A stretch of DNA of 13,680 nt, taken from positions 1-13,680 of the forward strand of contig CAKSJC010000027.1 of NCBI GenBank assembly GCA_934462885.1. Direction: 5' to 3'. Below are positions 1-5,867 of the stretch, in pieces. The notes below the pieces were generated by a model. It did not search any database, had not been told where the DNA came from, and saw nothing but the letters and a program-made list of their open reading frames with translations. Made by a program: the position numbers and the translations under genes. The stretch is from an uncultured Eubacteriales bacterium. GTDB taxonomy: Bacteria; Bacillota; Clostridia; Oscillospirales; CAG-272. Position 1 is the first letter of the stretch. Every line of letters starts with the position of its first letter.

Positions 1-1
1 C

Positions 2-33
2 ACGAGAGGTTAGATTGAGATCTAACCTCTCGT
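2..33. terminator. Perfect 14-bp stem-loop at the window edge
   Basis: Bases 2-15 and 20-33 are exact reverse complements with a 4-nt TGAG loop. The stem is strong enough for an intrinsic terminator of a gene to the left, but no T-run follows on the + strand and the - strand context lies outside the window. The stem contains GGTTAG and CTAACC 8 bp apart, so it also resembles the dyads at 8430 and 12855. Whether it is a terminator or an operator cannot be decided here. Confidence 0.5.
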
Positions 34-40
34 CATTTCC

Positions 41-239
41 GGTATCCGAGAAGCAGTTTAAGATAATCGCGGAGCAGGCGGTTGTCTCATACCTTGTGCT
101 GAACGGTATCTGAGAAGCAGTTAAGATAAGCAAGGAGCAGACGGTTGTCTTATACCTTATGCTGAACAATATCCGAGAAGCAGTTTAAGATAATCGCGGA
201 GCAGACGGTTGTCTTACGTCTTATGCTGAATAATATCTG
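41..239. repeat. Three tandem 63-64 bp direct repeats plus a stub
   Basis: Copies run 41-104, 105-167 and 168-231, and a fourth begins at 232 but stops after about 8 bp. Each begins with a GGTATC/AATATC(C/T)GAGAAG core and ends in GCTGAA(C/T). Copies differ by scattered substitutions and one single-base deletion in copy 2. A 63-64 bp period is not consistently divisible by three, so the repeat is unlikely to be translated. The array ends six bases before the tRNA gene. No known repeat family was recognised. Confidence 0.85.
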
Positions 240-245
240 CGACAT

Positions 246-318
246 TCCTCCATAGCTCAGTTGGCAGAGCACGCGGCTGTTAACCGCGGTGTCGTTGGTT
301 CGAGCCCAACTGGGGGAG
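246..318 (+). tRNA. tRNA-Asn (anticodon GTT)
   Basis: The cloverleaf is complete. The acceptor arm pairs 246-252 with 311-317 (one G-U), the D-stem is 255-258/267-270, the anticodon stem is 272-276/284-288 with loop CTGTTAA, and the T-stem is 294-298/306-310 with loop TTCGAGC. Anticodon GTT at 279-281 reads Asn codons. G318 is the discriminator. The CCA end is not encoded and must be added after transcription. A terminator follows seven bases later, so this is a single-gene unit. tRNA genes are common integration sites, and the adjacent tandem repeat is of interest for that reason. Confidence 0.97.
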
Positions 319-324
319 TATGTG

Positions 325-357
325 AAAGCCTTTACTCATTTGAGTAAAGGCTTTTTT
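325..357 (+). terminator. Intrinsic terminator of tRNA-Asn
   Basis: AAAGCCTTTACTCA (325-338) is the exact reverse complement of 341-354, with a tight loop, and six T's follow at 352-357. The A-rich 5' side could also make it work on the other strand. Confidence 0.93.
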
Positions 358-533
358 CTAATCTAAAACCATCTCACGTAAGAAAAAATGCGCCTGAGCG
401 GATAGCAAAACCGTGCGTCTTCCTGTTTTCGAGAAGAAAAAACCTCTGACCTTCATGCGCAGTGGGCTTTTTGCTTTCAAGGCGCGGAGAACTATTGAAG
501 AACGAGAGAAGTATGACGTTTAGTTATTTTCTA
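358..533. other. Intergenic stretch with no recognised gene
   Basis: No ORF with a ribosome binding site and no RNA fold was recognised on either strand between the tRNA terminator and the csoR promoter. The stretch holds several A- and T-rich runs and two ATGCGC words (near 388 and 454), but they do not form a convincing long stem. Confidence 0.4.
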
Positions 534-562
534 TTGACTTTTTGCATCGAGTGAAGTATTAT
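534..562 (+). promoter_or_regulatory. Sigma-A promoter of the CsoR-family gene
   Basis: TTGACT (534-539), 17-bp spacer, TATTAT (557-562). The expected start near 569 falls inside the operator-like motif at 568-585, as expected for autorepression. Confidence 0.8.
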
Positions 563-567
563 ATACT

Positions 568-585
568 TATACCCCCAAATGTATA
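568..585 (+). promoter_or_regulatory. Putative metal-repressor operator (csoR copy)
   Basis: This 18-bp motif, TATACCCCCAAATGTATA, matches 995-1012 in front of the pump gene at 16 of 18 positions. It sits between the -10 box and the AGGAG ribosome binding site (587-591). A C-tract flanked by AT-rich sequence suits CsoR-family operators, which typically contain G/C tracts. Here only one arm is clear. Confidence 0.65.
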
Positions 586-598
586 GAGGAGCGAAAGT

Positions 599-874
599 AT
601 GAAGCAATGTATTGATTCAGCTAACTTGCATAGAAGATTAGCAAAAATTATTGGTCAGATACAAGCAATCGACAGAATGATTGACGAAGATATTCCGTGC
701 GAAGACATTTTGTCGCAAATCAGTGCGGCAAAGTCTGCTCTTAACAAAGCGGGACAAGTCGTTTTGGAAGGTCATATCAAGCATTGCGTAAAGGACGGAA
801 TAGAGCATGGTGATGCGGATCAAACCATTGAAAAATTTACAAAAGCGGTTGAACGATTTGCAAATATGCAATAA
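599..874 (+). CDS. csoR: CsoR-family metal-sensing repressor
   Basis: A 91-residue all-helical DUF156/CsoR-family regulator, the usual family length. Such proteins are tetramers that bind operator DNA when metal-free and release it when metal binds. The Cu(I) ligand set of CsoR is present with exact spacing: Cys34, His59 and Cys63 (C-x24-H-x3-C). RcnR-type nickel/cobalt sensors have His at the last position, and CstR persulfide sensors lack the His. Cys4 and His11 near the N-terminus are additional possible ligands. The N-terminal Arg/Lys-rich helix with the GQIQAIDRMI core is typical of the DNA-contacting face. Start ATG 599 has AGGAG seven bases upstream. The gene has its own promoter and terminator, and shares an operator motif with the ATPase downstream, so it probably represses both. 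The family is certain; the copper assignment rests on ligand spacing. Confidence 0.93.
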   Translation: MKQCIDSANLHRRLAKIIGQIQAIDRMIDEDIPCEDILSQISAAKSALNKAGQVVLEGHIKHCVKDGIEHGDADQTIEKFTKAVERFANMQ

Positions 875-895
875 ATGAATTTAACACTACTGTAA

Positions 896-929
896 AAAAC
901 GGCAATCATCAATGCCGTTTTATTTTTTT
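896..929 (+). terminator. Intrinsic terminator after csoR
   Basis: AAAACGGCA (896-904) pairs with TGCCGTTTT (913-921) around an 8-nt loop, followed by seven T's at 923-929. It separates csoR from the pump gene, which has its own promoter. Confidence 0.92.
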
Positions 930-960
930 GGAGAAAACATAAAAAATCATATGCATTCCC

Positions 961-1012
961 TTGACAAGGAATACATATAGGGATATAATATACATATACC
1001 CCTATATGTATA
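961..1012 (+). promoter_or_regulatory. Pump promoter embedded in an inverted-repeat operator
   Basis: A perfect consensus promoter: TTGACA (961-966), 17-bp spacer, TATAAT (984-989). ATACATATAGGG (971-982) and CCCTATATGTAT (1000-1011) are exact 12-bp inverted arms flanking the -10 box. The right arm lies within the motif 995-1012 shared with the csoR promoter. A repressor bound here would cover the spacer, the -10 box and the start site near 996. The strong promoter under occlusion fits a detoxification gene held off until metal appears. Confidence 0.85.
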
Positions 1013-1034
1013 TTATATATTTCGGGAGGAACTT

Positions 1035-2933
1035 ATGAAAAAAGGAATTGACAAAATTACCGAGAAAATTGAATGGTTCATGGACCTTGGCGGAATAAAA
1101 AAGGAAATTATTCTTCTATGTATTTCCGGCATTGCAGTTATTTTGAGCATTCTGAATCAAAAAATAGGTTTTTGGAATTTGCCGTTCGATATTGCATGGG
1201 TGTCGGTAATATTATGCGGCATCCCTATCATCATGGAAGCGCTCATCGGCCTTGTTACTGCGTTTGATATAAAGGCGGATGTACTCGTTTCTATGGCAAT
1301 CATTGCTTCTCTTTGCATCGGTGAAGATTTTGCTGCGGGCGAGGTGGCATTTATTATGCAGCTCGGCGCTTTACTCGAAGACTTAACCGTTGCGAAAGCG
1401 CGTGCGGGAATAGAAAAACTCGTTCACCTGACTCCGCAAACTGCAAGAATTATAGTGGATGGAACGGAAACGATTATACCTGCGGAACAAGTTAAAGTCG
1501 GTGATATAATTCGTGTATTGCCGGGAGAAACAATTCCGGTCGATGGAGTTATTATATCGGGACAAACATCTGTAAATCAAGCGGTAATGACCGGAGAATC
1601 GCTTCCGATTGATAAAAGCGTAGGTGATGAAGTTTCTTCGGGAACCGTAAATCAGTTCGGCGGATTCGAAATGAAAGCGCTGAAAGTCGGAGCAGACAGT
1701 TCAATTCAGCGAATGATTAGCCTTGTCCGTTCTGCCGATGCCGATAAGGCTAAAATAGTCGGACTTGCAGATAAATGGGCAACATGGATTGTAGTCATAG
1801 CTCTTACGGCGGCAGGACTAACTTGGGCTGTTTCCGGTGAAATTATTCGTGCTGTTACGATTCTTGTCGTATTTTGTCCATGCGCACTGGTGCTTGCTAC
1901 TCCTACTGCGATTATGGCGGCAATAGGAAACGCCACTAAACACGGTTTTCTCGTTCGCGAAGGAGATGCGCTTGAGCGTTTGGCAAAAGTATCTAAAATA
2001 ACGTTTGATAAAACAGGTACGCTCACATACGGAACCCCGGAAGTAGTAACTGTAAAAAGCCTTGCTTCTGATTTGGATGATAACGATGTTTATCGTTTGG
2101 TTGCATCGGTCGAACAACTCTCTGAACATCCGTTGGGGAAAGCAATCGTTTCATGTGCCGGAAAGCAAAATGTTGAGATAGAAAAAGCGGAAAATTTTTG
2201 CATGATTCCGGGCGAGGGCGTTACAGCAATCATTGAAGGCAAAGTTGTCGCTGCGGGCAACGAAAAGCTTCTGAAAAAAGACGGTATCGGTATCGAAAAA
2301 AACATTTTCGATCAAATACAAAAATATCTTTCAGAAGGCTGTTCCGTGATCTATATAAGTATAGATAAGGCTCTCGCAGGCTATGTTGTGCTTTCCGATA
2401 CAATAAGAAAAGAAAGCGCAAATATGATTGAGCAAATTAAAAAAACAGGAGTTACTCCCGTTTTACTCACCGGAGATAATGAAAATGCCGCTCAAACGAT
2501 AGGTGAGAAATTGAATATTACGGAAATCCACGCGCATTGTCTGCCTGAAGATAAACTTTCGTATATCGAAAAATATCAATCAAATAAAGAGCCTGTCTGT
2601 ATGATTGGAGATGGCATAAACGACGCTCCCGCACTAAAAAAAGCCGATGTAGGAATTGCTATGGGCGGCGTTGGAAGCGATATAGCCGTGGATGCTGCGG
2701 ACATTGCTCTTGTAGACGATGAAGTTAAGGAACTGCCGCATTTGATTGCGTTGTCGAAACATATGATGACAATCATAAAATTGAATATAACTTTTTCGAT
2801 GGGGCTGAATTTTCTTTCGATTGCGCTTGCAATAACGGGAATACTCAATCCTGTGATCGGCGCGCTCGTACACAATGCGGGTTCGGTTTTAGTTATAATC
2901 AATTCCGCGTTGCTGTTAAAGTGGAAAAAATAA
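1035..2933 (+). CDS. P1B-type heavy-metal-translocating ATPase
   Basis: A 632-residue inner-membrane pump that exports a transition-metal ion using ATP. All catalytic parts are present: TGES (186-189), the metal-path CPC (281-283), phosphorylated Asp325 in DKTGT, SEHPLG (363-368) in the nucleotide domain, and GDGIND (525-530). There is no N-terminal CxxC or His-rich metal-binding domain; the protein begins with a short amphipathic segment followed by transmembrane helices. The last two helices lack the copper signatures (YN in helix 7, MxxSS in helix 8) and the zinc/cadmium ones (Lys in helix 7, Asp-Gly in helix 8). They carry GLNFL and HNAGS (His613-Asn614) instead, closer to what I recall of CtpC-like pumps. 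Specificity is therefore open, so no copA name is given. ATG 1035 follows GGGAGG (1024-1029). Control by the neighbouring CsoR-family protein is inferred from the shared operator. Confidence 0.93.
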   Translation: MKKGIDKITEKIEWFMDLGGIKKEIILLCISGIAVILSILNQKIGFWNLPFDIAWVSVILCGIPIIMEALIGLVTAFDIKADVLVSMAIIASLCIGEDFAAGEVAFIMQLGALLEDLTVAKARAGIEKLVHLTPQTARIIVDGTETIIPAEQVKVGDIIRVLPGETIPVDGVIISGQTSVNQAVMTGESLPIDKSVGDEVSSGTVNQFGGFEMKALKVGADSSIQRMISLVRSADADKAKIVGLADKWATWIVVIALTAAGLTWAVSGEIIRAVTILVVFCPCALVLATPTAIMAAIGNATKHGFLVREGDALERLAKVSKITFDKTGTLTYGTPEVVTVKSLASDLDDNDVYRLVASVEQLSEHPLGKAIVSCAGKQNVEIEKAENFCMIPGEGVTAIIEGKVVAAGNEKLLKKDGIGIEKNIFDQIQKYLSEGCSVIYISIDKALAGYVVLSDTIRKESANMIEQIKKTGVTPVLLTGDNENAAQTIGEKLNITEIHAHCLPEDKLSYIEKYQSNKEPVCMIGDGINDAPALKKADVGIAMGGVGSDIAVDAADIALVDDEVKELPHLIALSKHMMTIIKLNITFSMGLNFLSIALAITGILNPVIGALVHNAGSVLVIINSALLLKWKK

Positions 2934-3051
2934 GAATAAGCCGTTAAATTATTGATGTATATCATCAAAGATCGTTAGTATAAATACTTATCGTCCGACA
3001 TGTTCCAGAAAATCGCACGAAAAACGAGACTGTGCCGTACACAAAAAGAAG

Positions 3052-3078
3052 CGCCTCGTGAACATGAGGTGTTTTTTT
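3052..3078 (+). terminator. Intrinsic terminator after the metal ATPase
   Basis: CGCCTCGTG (3052-3060) pairs with CATGAGGTG (3063-3071) with two G-U pairs and a minimal loop, followed by seven T's at 3072-3078. It lies about 120 bp after the stop codon; 2934-3051 holds no other feature I recognise. Confidence 0.85.
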
Positions 3079-3144
3079 GTCCCGAATTGAATATCCGTAG
3101 GCAAAGTGATGATTCAGTAAGATTGCTTTCAAGAAAAATGCGCC

Positions 3145-3173
3145 GTTGAAAAACAAGTTAAATCGTGATACAA
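3145..3173 (+). promoter_or_regulatory. Sigma-A-type promoter of the ECF sigma operon
   Basis: TTGAAA (3145-3150), 17-bp spacer, TACAAT (3168-3173). A start near 3180 would give a leader of roughly 200 nt that contains both repeats at 3183-3328. Confidence 0.7.
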
Positions 3174-3182
3174 TAAATTACT

Positions 3183-3328
3183 GAGTGGGGATACTATACA
3201 GTCTATAAGCAAAAAAAACCGCCCCACTCCGGAGGTTGACGCTCACGCGCAACCTCCGAGGCGAAGCTTTACTATAAAGTGGGGATAATATACAGCCTTT
3301 GACTAAAGAAAACCGCCCCACTTCGGAG
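3183..3328 (+). promoter_or_regulatory. Leader with two paired-arm repeats around a hairpin
   Basis: Two direct copies, 3183-3234 and 3277-3328, lie 94 bp apart. Each has an 8-bp stem closing a 31-nt loop: GAGTGGGG (3183-3190) with CCCCACTC (3222-3229), and AAGTGGGG (3277-3284) with CCCCACTT (3316-3323). The outer pair changes from G-C to A-T, so pairing is kept. The two loops agree at 24 of 31 positions, sharing a TATACAG core and an AAAACCG end. Between them CGGAGGTTG (3230-3238) pairs perfectly with 3250-3258. This looks like a structured RNA leader or a repeated element of unknown family; no riboswitch class was recognised. Confidence 0.6.
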
Positions 3329-3376
3329 TGCAGCTGTACCATCAAGGTTAAATACGATTTGAAAGGACGGATTCAT

Positions 3377-3955
3377 TTGCTTTTGGTTCCACTGACAGTC
3401 CTGTCGGCGGTTGATTTTATTAACGGTGATTTTTTTCGCGATATATACGATGAGTATAAGGATAAGGTTTATAAAGGCGCTTTCAAAATGCTTCGGAACC
3501 ATCACGATGCAGAAGAAGTTGTGCAGGACGTATTCTTAAAAATATATAAAACCATTGAAACTTTTCGTAATTTGCCGCGTGAGGAATTTGCTCCGCTGAT
3601 CGTTATATATATGAGGAACACTGCGCTTGATTATCTCCGAAAGAAAAAGCGCGAAGTGCCGATAGCGGATATTACCTATGATAATGACGGAGCAGAGAAA
3701 GAGCATGATATCAAAGATTATTCTCCGGAGCCGGATGAAATCGTTATAGATAGAGAGCGAGCCGCGCAGATTGGTATTTATATTGATTCTCTGCCGGAAA
3801 AACAGCGTCAGGTTATGATCTTGCGGTATAAATACGGTATGTCAGAGAAGGATATTGCAAAAGCTATGTCTATGACGGAAACCGCGGTAAGCTCATGCGT
3901 CAATCGTGCAAAGAATAAGCTTCGGGAAAGAATGTCGGAAGAGAAATATGAGTAA
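3377..3955 (+). CDS. ECF-type RNA polymerase sigma factor
   Basis: A 192-residue group IV sigma factor. It redirects RNA polymerase to a small set of promoters when its anti-sigma factor lets go. The region 2 domain covers about residues 18-85 (FFRDIYDEYKDKVYKGA, then DAEEVVQDVFLKIYK). Region 4 covers about 130-185 (SLPEKQRQVMILRY, then a helix-turn-helix GMSEKDIAKAMSMTETAVSS). No C-terminal extension is present. TTG 3377 is chosen because AAAGGA (3362-3367) lies at the right distance and the protein then begins just before region 2. The frame is open upstream to another TTG at 3299, but those codons fall in the repeated leader element and have no ribosome binding site. The stop overlaps the start of the anti-sigma gene, indicating coupled translation. 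The target promoters are unknown. Confidence 0.9.
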   Translation: MLLVPLTVLSAVDFINGDFFRDIYDEYKDKVYKGAFKMLRNHHDAEEVVQDVFLKIYKTIETFRNLPREEFAPLIVIYMRNTALDYLRKKKREVPIADITYDNDGAEKEHDIKDYSPEPDEIVIDRERAAQIGIYIDSLPEKQRQVMILRYKYGMSEKDIAKAMSMTETAVSSCVNRAKNKLRERMSEEKYE

Positions 3956-4658
3956 GCAAAACAAAAATAAATATGATAATTTAGATCTCTTACTGTATGC
4001 AGGAGCGTCTTATGCCGGAGAGAAAGAAGCGGAGTTGTTTAACGATATAGATACAGATGTTACGCTGTCGGAAAAAGCGGATAAGCGTATTTATCGGAAA
4101 CTGAAGAGACAGATTTCGTATTACGAAAAGCACGGGAATTATTCGCCTGTTCTCGAAAACCTGAAAAGGGTCGCAGTTGTTGTTTTGGTAATACTGTCCG
4201 TCAGCTTTGTCGGCGCGCTTAGTATTGAAGCGATCCGTGTTGATATTTACAACGCCGTCATTGAATGGTTTGATAAGAGCTATCGCGTCAGTTTTGACGA
4301 AGAATCCGATATACCGACAGATCGGATTCTTGAGTATAAAGAACCGAAACTGCCGGATGATTATATTCGATGCGAAATCAAAAAAAGTGAGATTAATTAC
4401 GTTATTGAATACGAAAGCGACAGCGTATTGGTAACATACAGTCAAAATCTTCTTGATAACTATAGTTCGTATAGATCAAATGAAAATACGCTTGTTGAAG
4501 ATATTCAAGTGAACGGCAATGACGGAGTGAAGGCGGTATATACCGCCGTCGGAACAACCACTACATCCATCATCTGGCATGATAATGCATATGTCTACTC
4601 CTTATCAAGCTCTCTGCCATACGAAGAACTTTTGAAAATCGCAGAAACAATCAAATAA
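3948..4658 (+). CDS. Membrane anti-sigma factor with DUF4367-like domain
   Basis: A 236-residue single-pass membrane protein. The N-terminal cytoplasmic part (about 1-70) would hold the sigma factor. One hydrophobic helix spans about 74-95. The external part (about 125-236) ends in a DUF4367-like pattern: a run of short beta strands, an IIWHDNAYVYSLSS segment, then PYEELLKIAETIK. This layout, next to and overlapping an ECF gene, is typical of Clostridia sigma/anti-sigma pairs. ATG 3948 is preferred: GGAAGAG (3937-3943) precedes it and it overlaps the sigma stop by 8 bp. A longer frame opens at 3906 inside the sigma gene but is less likely. The signal sensed outside the cell is unknown. A terminator follows immediately. 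Confidence 0.85.
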   Translation: MSKQNKNKYDNLDLLLYAGASYAGEKEAELFNDIDTDVTLSEKADKRIYRKLKRQISYYEKHGNYSPVLENLKRVAVVVLVILSVSFVGALSIEAIRVDIYNAVIEWFDKSYRVSFDEESDIPTDRILEYKEPKLPDDYIRCEIKKSEINYVIEYESDSVLVTYSQNLLDNYSSYRSNENTLVEDIQVNGNDGVKAVYTAVGTTTTSIIWHDNAYVYSLSSSLPYEELLKIAETIK

Positions 4659-4663
4659 CCGTG

Positions 4664-4700
4664 ATGACCATGCCGATATAAAAAAGCATGGTCATTTTTT
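4664..4700 (+). terminator. Intrinsic terminator of the sigma operon
   Basis: ATGACCATGC (4664-4673) is the exact complement of GCATGGTCAT (4686-4695), with a 12-nt loop and six T's at 4695-4700. Confidence 0.93.
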
Positions 4701-4828
4701 ATTTTATCCGCCTGATGCGTGACATGCCCCGCATTTAAAAATTTGAAAGAATTTCGAAATAAGCGTGAGATTTCTCGAAATCCGTCGTTAATGTAAGTAA
4801 AGACAAAAAACGGAAGGTATTAAACAGC

Positions 4829-5716
4829 ATGAATAAAAAAATTATCACACTTTTCTTTACGGGGCTTTTATTGATCCTGGTTATTTTATTGGGATTCTGC
4901 TTGTTCGGATGCGCGAAAGATAACGGCTTTAACGAAATCGAAAATACAGAAGATCAAGCCCAAACGTTAGATTCTGTAAATCTTGACGGAATTTCTGTTT
5001 ACAGTTCCTTAAACAGCGTATTGTATAAAGGTCAAGATGAACCGTATGAATTGCAATCAAATGAACTTCTTGTTTTTATTAACGGTTCTTTAGCTCCCGC
5101 GGGAAGTGCATTTATGATTAATGATCAGATTTATGTTTCTTTCGTTACCGTAATTAACATGTTAAACGTTGATGCGGATGAGGAATCAGACAAATACGAT
5201 CAGATAACCGTTGCGGTCGAACAATCTGATCGTGATAAATCTGAAAAATATACAGTTAACGATACCGTATTTTTACCATTAGATATTGTCTCTGACTTAT
5301 TATCTTGCAGCGTATATTATAGTGATAATGCAAAGTCCGGCGAAAACTGTATGATAAAGAGCTATCCGCATATCGTAATAGAACGTTATCCAAAAAATTC
5401 AGCGAGAAAGACAGAGGAAGAGGCGACAGCTCACTTAAGAAAACAGCTTGTTGCGGCGTATGAAGAAAAATACGGCTCATTCATACCTCTATACGAGCAG
5501 ACAAACGGAGAGTACGACGAACAGAATAATTTAAGATACCTCATATCTAACCTCAGCGTAAAAACTGAAAACAGCCGTTTTTATATAATCGAATGTGTAT
5601 TTGAGTTTTATGTTGATAAGTTTACAGATGATATTTTTATACATTATGAAGGCTTTGATGAATCTTTTTCAATTTTTGATCCGTACAAGAGCGGAGCGCT
5701 GTCCTTTGCAGGATGA
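4829..5716 (+). CDS. Predicted lipoprotein, copper amine oxidase N-like repeats
   Basis: A 295-residue exported protein. MNKK, a long hydrophobic stretch and the lipobox LFGC put the lipidated cysteine at residue 28, so it should sit on the outer face of the membrane. Residues about 78-175 show two copies of the pattern found in copper amine oxidase N-terminal (stalk) domains: INGSLAP...QIYVSFVTVINML and YTVNDTVFLPLDIVSDLL. In Bacillota this fold occurs in many surface proteins and does not imply oxidase activity; the catalytic domain is absent. The C-terminal 110 residues match nothing I recognise. GGAAGG lies at 4812-4817. It starts about 130 bp after the sigma operon terminator; no convincing promoter was found there, which would fit a promoter read by the ECF sigma factor, but that is a guess. 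Confidence 0.75.
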   Translation: MNKKIITLFFTGLLLILVILLGFCLFGCAKDNGFNEIENTEDQAQTLDSVNLDGISVYSSLNSVLYKGQDEPYELQSNELLVFINGSLAPAGSAFMINDQIYVSFVTVINMLNVDADEESDKYDQITVAVEQSDRDKSEKYTVNDTVFLPLDIVSDLLSCSVYYSDNAKSGENCMIKSYPHIVIERYPKNSARKTEEEATAHLRKQLVAAYEEKYGSFIPLYEQTNGEYDEQNNLRYLISNLSVKTENSRFYIIECVFEFYVDKFTDDIFIHYEGFDESFSIFDPYKSGALSFAG

Positions 5717-5800
5717 TGAATCAATTTATTATGGCTGAGCGGCGGATTTAATGAAACAGCATATGTAAGAATAATATATTATAAATCCCGATGAGAATTT

Positions 5801-5867
5801 GCTCTTTTTGTGAGAAGAGCTGTTAGAAAGTGAGAGATGATTTTGAACAAAAAAATATGTTTATACT
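5801..5867 (+). promoter_or_regulatory. Hairpin, ribosome binding region and A7 tract before the propeller lipoprotein
   Basis: GCTCTT (5801-5806) pairs with AAGAGC (5815-5820). A purine-rich AAAGTGAGAG precedes ATG 5837 (and TTG 5843). Translation from these starts reads M-I-L-N-K-K and then runs out of frame after seven A's (5849-5855), ending at a TAA near 5898. With six A's the frame would join the downstream gene and give a normal lipoprotein signal: N-K-K, then YVYTMAMCALACFLLNSC. This suggests the natural start is 5837 or 5843. Confidence 0.65.

Noticed and set aside
41..239. CRISPR array
   Set aside because: The repeats are directly contiguous with no unique spacers of regular length, and copies diverge; there are no cas genes nearby.
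3299..3376. N-terminal extension of the sigma factor from TTG 3299
   Set aside because: No ribosome binding site; the codons come from the second copy of a structured repeat whose first copy is non-coding, and the sigma domain begins well downstream.
3906..3947. Earlier start for the anti-sigma gene
   Set aside because: It lies within the sigma coding region with no ribosome binding site, while ATG 3948 has GGAAGAG and the typical stop-start overlap.
4751..4781. ATTTCGAAAT palindrome and a related ATTTCTCGAAAT word as an operator upstream of the first lipoprotein
   Set aside because: The words are short and AT-rich and could arise by chance; no promoter of good quality was found to anchor them.
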